Below are positions 1 to 7,220 of a stretch of DNA of 11,325 nt, in pieces; the stretch's first letter is position 1, and every line of letters starts with the position of its first letter. The position numbers and the translations under genes are program-made. The notes below the pieces were generated by a model. It was given only the letters and a program-made list of their open reading frames with translations, was not told the DNA's origin and ran no database searches. The DNA comes from STD2-102 sp964414205 (GTDB lineage Bacteria > Bacillota > Clostridia > Christensenellales > CAG-917): positions 1-11,325 of the forward strand of contig CAYPVP010000050.1 of NCBI GenBank assembly GCA_964414205.1, given 5' to 3'.

Positions 1-45
1 TGAATATTCACCAAAAATGTATAATGAGTTAATTTATGAATAATT

Positions 46-69
46 TATTTATAAAAATACATAGAATGT
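46..69 (+). promoter_or_regulatory. Weak upstream ArgR-box-like site next to a -10-like TAGAAT
   Basis: Positions 46-63 match 12 of 18 positions of the B. subtilis AhrC/ArgR box as I remember it (CATGAATAAAAATKCAAK). They run into CATAGAATGT at 60-69. The same ten bases recur exactly at 150-159, where they follow the better ArgR box in the same register, 90 bp downstream. No convincing -35 lies at the matching distance (39-44 reads AATAAT). In DNA this AT-rich a 12/18 match is weak, so the exact ten-base repeat is the main support. It may be an auxiliary operator or a decayed duplicate promoter. Confidence 0.3.
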
Positions 70-106
70 ATATTAAAAAGACATTTATACATAAATATCA
101 AAAATG

Positions 107-124
107 TTTGCATTTTTATAAATT
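107..124 (+). promoter_or_regulatory. Candidate upstream ArgR/AhrC operator box
   Basis: Read in the orientation MTTGMATTTTTATTCATG (reverse complement of the AhrC box consensus as recalled), 14 of 18 positions match, including TTGCATTTTTAT. It starts 29 bp before the start of the box at 136-153. ArgR-type hexamers usually bind pairs of boxes near arginine promoters, which makes a two-box operator plausible. AT-rich background weakens the single-site evidence. Confidence 0.45.
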
Positions 125-128
125 TTCG

Positions 129-157
129 TTGACTATTTGTATTTTTATTCATAGAAT
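129..157 (+). promoter_or_regulatory. Sigma-A-type promoter of the arg operon
   Basis: TTGACT at 129-134 and TAGAAT at 152-157 are separated by exactly 17 bp, a near-consensus housekeeping promoter. Transcription would begin around 163-166, giving a short leader before the argG ribosome binding site (GGAGA at 176-180, 7 nt before ATG 188). The spacer between -35 and -10 is almost entirely filled by the ArgR-box-like sequence at 136-153, as expected for repression by steric exclusion when arginine is plentiful. Confidence 0.75.
136..153 (+). promoter_or_regulatory. ArgR/AhrC operator box inside the arg promoter spacer
   Basis: The site matches 15 of 18 positions of the B. subtilis AhrC box, read as MTTGMATTTTTATTCATG, including an uninterrupted ATTTTTATTCAT. 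It sits between the -35 and -10 elements of the promoter before argG, so bound repressor would block RNA polymerase. The consensus is from memory and the local sequence is AT-rich. Position and match together still make arginine-dependent repression the most likely role. No argR/ahrC gene lies in this window. Confidence 0.65.
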
Positions 158-187
158 GTTAGAAAAGAAACAAATGGAGATAAAATT

Positions 188-1414
188 ATGAAAAATGATA
201 TTAAAAAAATCGTTCTTGCCTATTCTGGTGGCCTTGACACTTCAATCATCATTCCTTGGCTAAAAGAAAATTATAACAACCCTGAAATCATCGCTGTCAG
301 TGGTGATGTTGGACAAGGAACTGAACTTGAAGGACTTGAAGAAAAGGCTTTGAAAACTGGTGCTTCAAAATTGTATATTGAAGATTTGAATGAAGAATTT
401 GTCAATGACTATGTTTTTGAAACTGTCAAAGCAGGTGCAAAATATGAAGGTGACTATTTGCTAGGAACTGCTTTTGCTCGACCAATCATTGCAAAAAGAA
501 TTGTTGAAATTGCTTTGAAAGAGGGGGCAGACGCAATTTGTCATGGATGCACTGGAAAGGGAAACGACCAAGTCCGTTTTGAACTTGCAATCAAAGCATT
601 TGCTCCTGATTTGAAAATCATTGCTCCTTGGCGTGAATGGGACATCAAATCTCGTGATGAAGAAATTGATTATGCAGAAGCCCACAACATTCCACTCAAA
701 ATCAACAGAGAAACCAACTATTCAAAAGATAAAAACTTGTGGCACTTGTCACACGAAGGGCTTGATTTGGAAGACCCAAAAAATGAACCTGACTATGACA
801 AAGAAGGTTTTCTTGAAATGGGAGTTTCTCCATTTAAAGCACCTGACAAAGCAACATATGTGACAATTGGCTTTGAAAAAGGAAAACCAATTTCAGTTGA
901 TGGAATTGAAATGAATGGAGTTGAGATTGTCAAAAAACTCAATGAACTTGGTGGTGCAAACGGAATTGGACTTGCTGACATTGTTGAAAATCGTTTGGTT
1001 GGAATGAAATCTCGTGGTGTTTATGAAACCCCTGGTGGAACAATTTTGTATCGCGCACATGAAGTTTTGGAAACAATTTGTCTTGACCGTGACACAGCAC
1101 ACTTCAAAGAAATTGTTGCTTGTCAGTTTGCTGAACTTGTCTATTTTGGAAAATGGTTTACACCATTGAGAGAATCAATTTCAGCATTTGTTGACAAAAC
1201 ACAAGAATTTGTGACTGGAAATGTGACTTTGAAACTTTACAAAGGCAACATTATCAACGCAGGAGTTGTTTCACCATTTTCACTATATAACCCTGAAATT
1301 GCAACTTTTGATGCTGATGAAGTCTATGACCAAAATGACAGCGCAGGGTTCATCAATCTTTATGGCTTGCCACTCAAAGTTCGTGCTTTGATGATGAAAA
1401 ACATAAAGAATTAA
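188..1414 (+). CDS. argG: Argininosuccinate synthase
   Basis: Cytosolic ligase that joins citrulline and aspartate using ATP (released as AMP and PPi) to make argininosuccinate, the penultimate step of arginine synthesis. The 408-residue product has the usual family length. The N-terminal PP-loop for ATP is AYSGGLDTS at residues 11-19. The conserved GCTGKGNDQVRFE motif lies at 120-132, followed by the substrate-binding region with APWREW and the C-terminal multimerisation part. ATG 188 is supported by GGAGA at 176-180 with a 7-nt spacer. It is the first gene of the arginine operon, directly behind a promoter carrying ArgR-box-like sites. The protein looks intact. Placing argG and argH first, rather than last or in a separate unit, recalls the argGHCJBD order I remember from Thermotoga. 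Confidence 0.98.
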   Translation: MKNDIKKIVLAYSGGLDTSIIIPWLKENYNNPEIIAVSGDVGQGTELEGLEEKALKTGASKLYIEDLNEEFVNDYVFETVKAGAKYEGDYLLGTAFARPIIAKRIVEIALKEGADAICHGCTGKGNDQVRFELAIKAFAPDLKIIAPWREWDIKSRDEEIDYAEAHNIPLKINRETNYSKDKNLWHLSHEGLDLEDPKNEPDYDKEGFLEMGVSPFKAPDKATYVTIGFEKGKPISVDGIEMNGVEIVKKLNELGGANGIGLADIVENRLVGMKSRGVYETPGGTILYRAHEVLETICLDRDTAHFKEIVACQFAELVYFGKWFTPLRESISAFVDKTQEFVTGNVTLKLYKGNIINAGVVSPFSLYNPEIATFDADEVYDQNDSAGFINLYGLPLKVRALMMKNIKN

Positions 1415-1481
1415 ATTGAAAACACACTTTTGTGTTTTATGGATAGGGGGTTGTAGACCTCAAACAACAGGAGAAATCACC
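1415..1481 (+). promoter_or_regulatory. Structured argG-argH gap with hairpin and G-run
   Basis: The 67-nt gap contains a perfect 8-bp hairpin, AAAACACA (1419-1426) and TGTGTTTT (1431-1438), with a CTTT loop. The 3' arm ends in a T run, so it could act as a weak terminator, pause or processing site. A G-rich stretch follows (GGGGG at 1446-1450). GTTGT at 1450-1454 can pair with ACAAC at 1464-1468, and the alternative pairing of the G run with CCTC at 1458-1461 is mutually exclusive with it. These lie just before the argH ribosome binding site (AGGAG, 1469-1473). A regulatory role is inferred from structure only. Confidence 0.4.
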
Positions 1482-2879
1482 ATGGAAAAAATGTGGGCAG
1501 GAAGATTCAAGAAGCAACTTGATGAAAAAGTCAACGATTTCAATTCGTCAATTCGTGTTGACAAAAGAATGTTTGTTGAAGACATCAATGGTAGCATTGC
1601 TCATGCAAACATGCTGGGAGCAACTGGAATTTTGCTCAAAACAGATGTTGAAGAAATTTTGAATGGTTTAAACTCAATTCTGAGTGATTTGAAAAGTGGA
1701 AAACTTCAAGTAGATTTGCAAGCAGAAGACATTCATATGTTTGTTGAAACCGAACTTACCAAAAGAATTGGAGAAAATGGAAAGAAGTTGCACACTGCAA
1801 GAAGCAGAAACGACCAAGTTGCACTTGACTTGAAAATGTATGCTAGAAACGAAATCAAAGAAATTGAAAACTTGATTTTGCAACTTTTGGAAACAATTTT
1901 GAATCTTGCTGAAAATCATAAGAATACTGTTGTTTGTGGTTATACTCACTTGCAAAAGGCACAGCCAATCACTTTTGCAGAGCATTTGCTTGCATATGCA
2001 AACATGTTCAAGCGTGACTTTCAAAGGCTTGAAGATTGCCAAGAAAGATTGAATTTTTGTCCTTTGGGTTCTTGTGCGCTTGCTGGAACGACGCACCCAA
2101 TCGACAGACAACTGACGTCAAAACTTTTGGGCTTTAAAGCACCAACATCAAACAGCATTGATGGAGTCAGTGACAGAGATTATGTTTTGGAACTTGCAAG
2201 TGCAATTTCAATTTGCATGATGCATTTGTCAAGATTTTCGGAAGAAGTGATTTTGTGGTGTTCAAATGAATTTCAATATGTTGAACTTGATGATGCTTTT
2301 GCAACAGGTTCAAGCATTATGCCTCAAAAGAAAAACCCTGACATTGCCGAACTTGTTCGTGGCAAAACTGGAAGATGCTATGGAAATTTGATGACGCTTT
2401 TGACAATGATGAAAGGTTTGCCACTTGCCTACAACAAAGATATGCAAGAGGACAAAGAAGCAATTTTTGACAGCATTGACACTGTGAAAGTGTGTTTGGA
2501 AACTTTCACCAACATGATTGCAACAATGAAAGTTTTGAAAAACAACATGAAAAAGGGTGCAGAAAGTGGATTTGTCAATGCAACTGATTGCGCTGACTAT
2601 TTGACAAAAAAAGGTGTGCCTTTCAGGACAGCCTACAAGATTGTTGGAGAAATTGTCGGCTTTTGCATTGACAACAATTTGAATCTTTGCAATTTATCAA
2701 TCGATGATTTCAAGCAATTTGATTGCCATTTTGAAAATGACATCTATGAGGCTTTGAAACTTGAAACATGTGTTGGAAAAAGAAATTCAGAAGGCGCATC
2801 ATCACTTGAATCGATTGAAAAACAAATTGGCGACTTATATAAGTTTTTGGAGCAGAAAAATGACAAAAGTTTTTATTGA
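1482..2879 (+). CDS. argH: Argininosuccinate lyase
   Basis: Splits argininosuccinate into arginine and fumarate, the last step of the pathway. It belongs to the fumarase/aspartase superfamily, which are homotetramers with active sites shared between subunits. The N-terminus has the typical MWAGRF (residues 4-9). HTARSRNDQ lies at 104-112, GYTHLQKAQP at 153-162 with the conserved H156, and the mobile signature loop GSSIMPQKKNP at 276-286 with S277 as the expected catalytic serine. At 465 residues it has normal length. ATG 1482 is chosen over an in-frame TTG at 1416 because AGGAG (1469-1473) sits 8 nt before it and because family members start near MWxGRF. Its 3' end overlaps argC by 20 bases. 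The fumarate it releases is the substrate of the fumarase encoded further downstream. Confidence 0.98.
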   Translation: MEKMWAGRFKKQLDEKVNDFNSSIRVDKRMFVEDINGSIAHANMLGATGILLKTDVEEILNGLNSILSDLKSGKLQVDLQAEDIHMFVETELTKRIGENGKKLHTARSRNDQVALDLKMYARNEIKEIENLILQLLETILNLAENHKNTVVCGYTHLQKAQPITFAEHLLAYANMFKRDFQRLEDCQERLNFCPLGSCALAGTTHPIDRQLTSKLLGFKAPTSNSIDGVSDRDYVLELASAISICMMHLSRFSEEVILWCSNEFQYVELDDAFATGSSIMPQKKNPDIAELVRGKTGRCYGNLMTLLTMMKGLPLAYNKDMQEDKEAIFDSIDTVKVCLETFTNMIATMKVLKNNMKKGAESGFVNATDCADYLTKKGVPFRTAYKIVGEIVGFCIDNNLNLCNLSIDDFKQFDCHFENDIYEALKLETCVGKRNSEGASSLESIEKQIGDLYKFLEQKNDKSFY

Positions 2880-3804
2880 TGGAAAAGAAGGCACAACAGG
2901 TCTTAAAATTTTTGAAAGATTTGCAAACAGAAAAGACATTGAAATTTTGCAAATTGAAGATAAAGACAGAAAAAATGAGGTAATCAGAAAAAAGTTTATC
3001 AATGCTTCTGACATAACATTTTTATGTTTGCCAGACAGTGCTTCAATTGATGCAATGAAACTTGTTGAAAATGAAAATGTAAAAATCATTGATTCTTCAA
3101 CTGCCCACAGAACTGCAAATGGTTGGGCATATGGTTTTGCTGAACTTGATGAGCATTTCAGAAAAGGCATAGAAAATGGCAAATTGATTGCCAACCCTGG
3201 TTGTCATGCAAGTGGTTTCAATGCGATTGTATATCCACTTCGCAAACGCAACATTTTGAAAAGCGACCATCCTATTGTTTGTCACAGTGTGACAGGATTC
3301 AGTGGTGGTGGAAAAAAGATGATTGCTGAATATCAAAACAGTGAGAGAAGTTGCTTGTTGGACGCTCCAAGGCAATATGCTTTGAATCAAACACATAAAC
3401 ATCAAAAAGAAATGCAATTTGTTTGTGGGCTGACTCATACGCCAATTTTCAACCCTATTGTTGGAGATTTTGAAAGAGGAATGGAAGTCAGCGTGCCGTT
3501 GTTTTCACACATGATTGGTGGAATGACTGCTAGCGATGTCCGAAATGAACTTATGGAGCAATATCAATTTCAAAAAATGGTTTCGGTGGCAAGTGAAACT
3601 GAAAACGAAGAATTGAATGGCTTTTTGGCAAGCAATATGCTTGCAGAAAAAAACACAATGAAAATTTATGTTTTTGGTGATGAACAAAGAATTCAAGTTT
3701 CGGCAGTTTTTGACAATCTTGGCAAAGGAGCATCTGGCTCGGCAATTCAAAACATGAACATTATGCTTGGCATTGATGAATCTTTGGGACTCTTGGGAGA
3801 ATAA
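2860..3804 (+). CDS. argC: N-acetyl-gamma-glutamyl-phosphate reductase, uncommon (type 2) form
   Basis: NADPH-dependent reduction of N-acetylglutamyl phosphate to N-acetylglutamate semialdehyde, third step of the pathway. The product is 314 residues, against about 345 for the common form. It carries the short-form hallmarks: FIDGKEGTTGL at residues 5-15, DSSTAHRTANGWAYGFAEL at 78-96, NPGCHASGF at 112-120 with catalytic C115, TGFSGGGKKMIAEY at 145-158, and a THKH segment (178-181) probably supplying the catalytic histidine. ATG 2860 lies inside the argH end (20-bp overlap), and GGAG at 2849-2852 is 7 nt upstream. An in-frame TTG at 2761 would add 33 unrelated residues and is rejected. The overlap suggests translational coupling with argH. 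I recall this form as less common than type 1 and best known outside Bacillota. Confidence 0.95.
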   Translation: MTKVFIDGKEGTTGLKIFERFANRKDIEILQIEDKDRKNEVIRKKFINASDITFLCLPDSASIDAMKLVENENVKIIDSSTAHRTANGWAYGFAELDEHFRKGIENGKLIANPGCHASGFNAIVYPLRKRNILKSDHPIVCHSVTGFSGGGKKMIAEYQNSERSCLLDAPRQYALNQTHKHQKEMQFVCGLTHTPIFNPIVGDFERGMEVSVPLFSHMIGGMTASDVRNELMEQYQFQKMVSVASETENEELNGFLASNMLAEKNTMKIYVFGDEQRIQVSAVFDNLGKGASGSAIQNMNIMLGIDESLGLLGE

Positions 3805-3806
3805 AA

Positions 3807-5018
3807 ATGGAAAAAGTAAATGGTGGAGTTTGCGCTCCAAAAGGATTTTTGGCAAATGGAGTGCATGCTGGAATTCGCAAAAATAAAACAAAAAAAGATT
3901 TGGCATTGATTTTTAGTGACTGTTTGTGCAATGCAGCAGCAGTCTACACTCAAAATCTTGTCAAAGGTGCTCCAATTTATGTCACCAAACAAAACTTGCA
4001 AAATGGAAAAGCGCAAGCAATGATTTGCAACAGTGGAAATGCAAACACTTGCAATGAAAACGGCGTTATGATTGCAAAAGAAATGTGCAGTTTGGTTGAA
4101 GAGAACATGGGTATTTCTGCAAATGATGTCATTGTTGCATCAACAGGAGTCATTGGACAGCCACTTGAAATTTCTCCAATCAAAAAAGCAATGAAAAATC
4201 TGATTGGTGGGCTTGGCGACAAATCTAATGACGCTAATCTTGCAATCATGACAACTGATACGATTGAAAAATCTGTGGCATACAGTTTTGAAATTGGTGG
4301 TGTGGAATGCAAAATTGGTGGAATTGCAAAAGGTTCAGGCATGATTCATCCAAACATGGCGACAATGCTTGTTTTTATGACTACTGATGTTGCAATTTCA
4401 TCTGAAATGCTTCAAAAAGTTGTTTCTGCTGATGTGGAAAAGTCTTTCAACATGATTAGTGTTGATGGTGACACTTCAACAAATGATATGCTGTCAGTCC
4501 TAGCAAATGGTGAGGCAAAAAACAAAGAAATTGTTGAAGAAGGCAAAGACCTTGAAACATTCAAAACCGTGTTCAACAAGGTTTCAACTGAACTTTGCAA
4601 AATGATTGCAAAAGATGGAGAAGGTGCAACCAAACTTGTGGAATGTGTCACCGTTGGGGCAAAAAATTGGGAAACAGCCAAAATTGTTGCAAAAAGTGTA
4701 ATTACTAGCAGTTTGTTGAAAGCAGCAATGTTTGGTGCAGATGCAAATTGGGGTCGTGTTCTTTGTGCAATTGGCTATTCTGGTGCTGACATTGAGATTG
4801 AAAAAATTGATGTTTCTTTCAAATCGGAAGCAGGAAAGATTGATGTTTGCAAAAAAGGTGCAGGAATTCCATTTAGTGAAGAAAATGCAAAAGAAATTTT
4901 GCTAAAACCTGAAATTCAAATTTTGGTGAATCTGAACGATGGAAGCCACTGTGCAACAGCATGGGGATGTGATTTGACCTATGACTATGTCAAAATCAAT
5001 GGCGACTATCGAACATAA
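3807..5018 (+). CDS. argJ: Glutamate N-acetyltransferase / amino-acid N-acetyltransferase
   Basis: Transfers the acetyl group from N-acetylornithine to glutamate, linking steps 5 and 1 of the acetyl cycle; bifunctional members also use acetyl-CoA. The 403-residue precursor has the family's self-cleavage motif KGSGMIHPNMATML (175-188). Cleavage is expected between A185 and T186, leaving T186 as the nucleophile of the beta chain. STGVIG (112-117) corresponds to the oxyanion-hole region. The C-terminal signature AWGCDLTYDYVKINGDYRT ends the protein. ATG 3807 is only 2 nt after the argC stop, with GGGAG at 3795-3799 inside argC. No argA or argE is present here, so a cyclic pathway is implied. Whether it also uses acetyl-CoA cannot be read from sequence with confidence. 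Confidence 0.97.
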   Translation: MEKVNGGVCAPKGFLANGVHAGIRKNKTKKDLALIFSDCLCNAAAVYTQNLVKGAPIYVTKQNLQNGKAQAMICNSGNANTCNENGVMIAKEMCSLVEENMGISANDVIVASTGVIGQPLEISPIKKAMKNLIGGLGDKSNDANLAIMTTDTIEKSVAYSFEIGGVECKIGGIAKGSGMIHPNMATMLVFMTTDVAISSEMLQKVVSADVEKSFNMISVDGDTSTNDMLSVLANGEAKNKEIVEEGKDLETFKTVFNKVSTELCKMIAKDGEGATKLVECVTVGAKNWETAKIVAKSVITSSLLKAAMFGADANWGRVLCAIGYSGADIEIEKIDVSFKSEAGKIDVCKKGAGIPFSEENAKEILLKPEIQILVNLNDGSHCATAWGCDLTYDYVKINGDYRT

Positions 5019-5190
5019 TTTATAGTAAAAATTTAATTTTGGATTGAAAATGTGTGGAAAATTTGTTGCAATTTTATGAAATCACAACAAATGCAACAAC
5101 ATCTGCATCAAAAAATGTCTAGCAAATGAACTTTCAAGCAACAAACGGATAGAGTTGCCCTTTGCAATCGCATAAAATTTGGGGTGGAAA
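5019..5190 (+). promoter_or_regulatory. argJ-argB gap with competing inverted repeats
   Basis: This is the largest gap inside the operon (172 nt) and has no ORF of note. ATTTGTTG (5061-5068) pairs perfectly with CAACAAAT (5085-5092), and TTGTTGCA (5063-5070) pairs perfectly with TGCAACAA (5092-5099). The two 8-bp stems share an arm and cannot coexist. CAACAAATGCA (5085-5095) is also imperfectly repeated as CAACATCTGCA (5097-5107). A smaller stem GCAAC/GTTGC lies at 5138-5142 and 5154-5158. I found no promoter with good spacing. It could be an RNA switch, a processing site or a decayed repeat. Confidence 0.35.
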
Positions 5191-6042
5191 ATGAAAATAT
5201 CAAATGAAGTAAAGGCAGAAGTTTTGATTCAAGCACTGCCATACATACAAAAGTATAATGGAAAAATTGTTGTCATCAAATATGGTGGCAATGCAATGAT
5301 TGATGAAAATTTGAAAAAAGCAGTCATGAAAGACTTGGTTTTGCTTGCCCAAATTGGAATCAAGGTTGTTCTTGTTCATGGTGGTGGACCTGAAATCAAT
5401 CAAACTCTTGAAAAAATGCAAATTGAAAGCAAGTTTATTTGTGGACTCCGTCAAACAAATTTTGAAGCAATGGAAGTTGTGCAAATGGTTTTGGCAGGCA
5501 AAGTCAACAAAAACCTTGTCAATTTGATTGAGAACAACGGTGGAAAAGCAATAGGGCTTTGTGGAATTGATGGACACATGATTGAAGCCGAAAAAATCAA
5601 TGAAGAACTTGGATATGTTGGCGAAATCACAAAAATAAATGTCAAACCAATTTTGGACACTTTGGAGGCTGGCTACATTCCTGTTGTTTCAACAATTGGA
5701 TGTGACGCAGACGGAAATGTTTACAACATCAATGCCGACACTGTTGCATCAAGAATTGCTGGTGAACTCAAAGCAGACAGCATGATTTCAATGACGGACA
5801 TAATTGGAATTTTGAAAGACAAAAACGATTCTTCAACATTGATTTCTGAAATCAATGTCAGCGAGGCATCGCATCTTGTCAAAGAAGGAATAATTTGTGG
5901 GGGAATGATTCCAAAGGTTAATTGTTGCATTGAAGCAATTCGCCGTGGAGTCAATCGAGTGTTCATCATTGATGGCAGAGTGCCTCACTCAATTTTGATT
6001 GAAGTTTTGAGTGATGAGGGAATTGGAACAATGTTCCATTGA
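5191..6042 (+). CDS. argB: Acetylglutamate kinase, probably arginine-sensitive
   Basis: Phosphorylates N-acetylglutamate with ATP, second step of the pathway and its usual control point. It is a 283-residue amino-acid kinase fold protein. K30 lies in VIKYGGNAM, the glycine loop HGGGPEIN spans 63-70, GLRQTN at 85-90 is the substrate site, NINAD lies at 179-183, and GGMIPK ends at K242. The roughly 20-residue N-terminal helix before the first strand (EVLIQALPYIQKYNGK) is present in arginine-inhibited hexameric enzymes and absent from the shorter, arginine-insensitive E. coli dimer, so feedback inhibition is likely. ATG 5191 follows GGGGTGG at 5181-5187; an in-frame TTG at 5179 overlaps that site and is rejected. 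The gene follows a 172-nt structured gap and is followed closely by argD. Confidence 0.97.
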   Translation: MKISNEVKAEVLIQALPYIQKYNGKIVVIKYGGNAMIDENLKKAVMKDLVLLAQIGIKVVLVHGGGPEINQTLEKMQIESKFICGLRQTNFEAMEVVQMVLAGKVNKNLVNLIENNGGKAIGLCGIDGHMIEAEKINEELGYVGEITKINVKPILDTLEAGYIPVVSTIGCDADGNVYNINADTVASRIAGELKADSMISMTDIIGILKDKNDSSTLISEINVSEASHLVKEGIICGGMIPKVNCCIEAIRRGVNRVFIIDGRVPHSILIEVLSDEGIGTMFH

Positions 6043-6050
6043 GGCGAAAA

Positions 6051-7220
6051 ATGAAAAATGTAAAACAAATGGACAAACAATTTGTTGCCAACACCTATGC
6101 TCGTTTTGATGTTGCATTTGAAAGTGGAAAAGGCTCAATTTTGAAATCAAATGGGAAAAAATATATTGATTTTGGAAGTGGCATTGCCGTTTCTTCATTC
6201 GGCGTTTCAGACAAAAAATGGGTTTCAGCAGTGACAAAGCAAGCAAAAACTTTGTCACACACAAGCAATCTATATTTTCAAGAGCCTTGTGTTAGTCTTG
6301 CAAAAATGCTTTGTGAAAAAACTGGAATGAAAAAAGTTTTCTTTTCAAATTCTGGTGCAGAAGCAAATGAATGTGCAATCAAAACAGCACGAAAATACAG
6401 TTTTGACAAATATGGTGAAGATAGATTTGAAATTGTGACTTTGAAAAATTCGTTTCATGGAAGAACAATGGCGACTTTGTCAGCAACAGGGCAAGAGTCT
6501 TTTCATCAAAAGTTTAACCCGTTTTTGCAAGGTTTTTGCTTTGTCGAGGCAAACAACATTGAAGATTTGAAATCGAAAGTCACAAACAAAACTTGTGCAA
6601 TCATGTTTGAATTTGTGCAAGGAGAAGGTGGAATCAATTGTTTGAACAAAGATTTTGTGGAAGCAATTTTTGAAATTGCAAAAGAAAAAGACTTGTTGAC
6701 AATTGCTGATGAGGTTCAAACGGGAAATGGCAGAACGGGAAAACTTTATGCTTTCATGAACTATGCTGTCAAACCTGACATTGTCACAACAGCAAAAGGG
6801 CTTGCAGGTGGACTTCCTCTTGGAGCAACAATGTTTGGAGAAAAAGTTGAAAACACTTTGGATGCAGGAAGTCATGGCTCAACTTTTGGTGGAAACCCAA
6901 TTTGCTGTCAAGGGGCAATTTCAATTTTGCAAAGATTAGATGATGAATTTCTTTCAAATGTTGAAGAAAAAGCAAACTACATCAGAGAGGAATTGGGAGA
7001 AATTGATGAAATCAAAAACATTTCAGGGCTTGGACTTATGATTGGTTTTGAAACAGAACATAATGCAAAAACTGTTGCCAACGAATGTTTGAAAAAAGGC
7101 TTGCTTGTGCTGACAGCAAAAAACAAAATTCGCTTGTTGCCTGCACTGAACATCGCAAAAAAAGAAATAGACTGTGGAATAAAGATTTTGAAGGAGGTTC
7201 TTGATGGAACATTTGCTTAA
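6051..7220 (+). CDS. argD: Acetylornithine aminotransferase
   Basis: PLP-dependent class III aminotransferase that converts N-acetylglutamate semialdehyde and glutamate to N-acetylornithine and 2-oxoglutarate, fourth step. The product is 389 residues, normal for ArgD. SNSGAEANE (99-107) binds the cofactor phosphate, SFHGRT lies at 134-139, ADEVQTGNGRTG at 219-230 contains D220 that pairs with the pyridine nitrogen, and TTAKGLAGGLP at 246-256 contains the Schiff-base lysine K249. HGSTFGGNP follows at 275-283. ATG 6051 has GAGG at 6041-6044 with a 6-nt spacer and starts 8 nt after the argB stop; ATG 6069 is a possible alternative. Its last 17 bases overlap argF. Some ArgD enzymes also act in lysine synthesis, which cannot be judged here. 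Confidence 0.96.
   Translation: MKNVKQMDKQFVANTYARFDVAFESGKGSILKSNGKKYIDFGSGIAVSSFGVSDKKWVSAVTKQAKTLSHTSNLYFQEPCVSLAKMLCEKTGMKKVFFSNSGAEANECAIKTARKYSFDKYGEDRFEIVTLKNSFHGRTMATLSATGQESFHQKFNPFLQGFCFVEANNIEDLKSKVTNKTCAIMFEFVQGEGGINCLNKDFVEAIFEIAKEKDLLTIADEVQTGNGRTGKLYAFMNYAVKPDIVTTAKGLAGGLPLGATMFGEKVENTLDAGSHGSTFGGNPICCQGAISILQRLDDEFLSNVEEKANYIREELGEIDEIKNISGLGLMIGFETEHNAKTVANECLKKGLLVLTAKNKIRLLPALNIAKKEIDCGIKILKEVLDGTFA

Noticed and set aside
1..10. TGAATATTCA as an ArgR box
   Set aside because: It is a perfect palindrome of two ArgR half-sites but lacks the central four bases of the true box, and it lies at the window edge.
1416..1481. N-terminal extension of ArgH from TTG 1416
   Set aside because: The 22 extra residues resemble nothing in the family, no ribosome binding site precedes TTG, and ATG 1482 has a good one.
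1674..2111. Long antisense open frame within argH, and similar antisense frames throughout
   Set aside because: Each lies opposite a gene with clear family motifs, lacks a ribosome binding site and has low-complexity Phe/Cys/Ser-rich translations typical of reversed AT-rich coding DNA.
5155..5178. Internal promoter before argB (TTGCCC and TAAAAT)
   Set aside because: The spacing is only 12 bp and the -35 is poor, so it would not work as a normal promoter.
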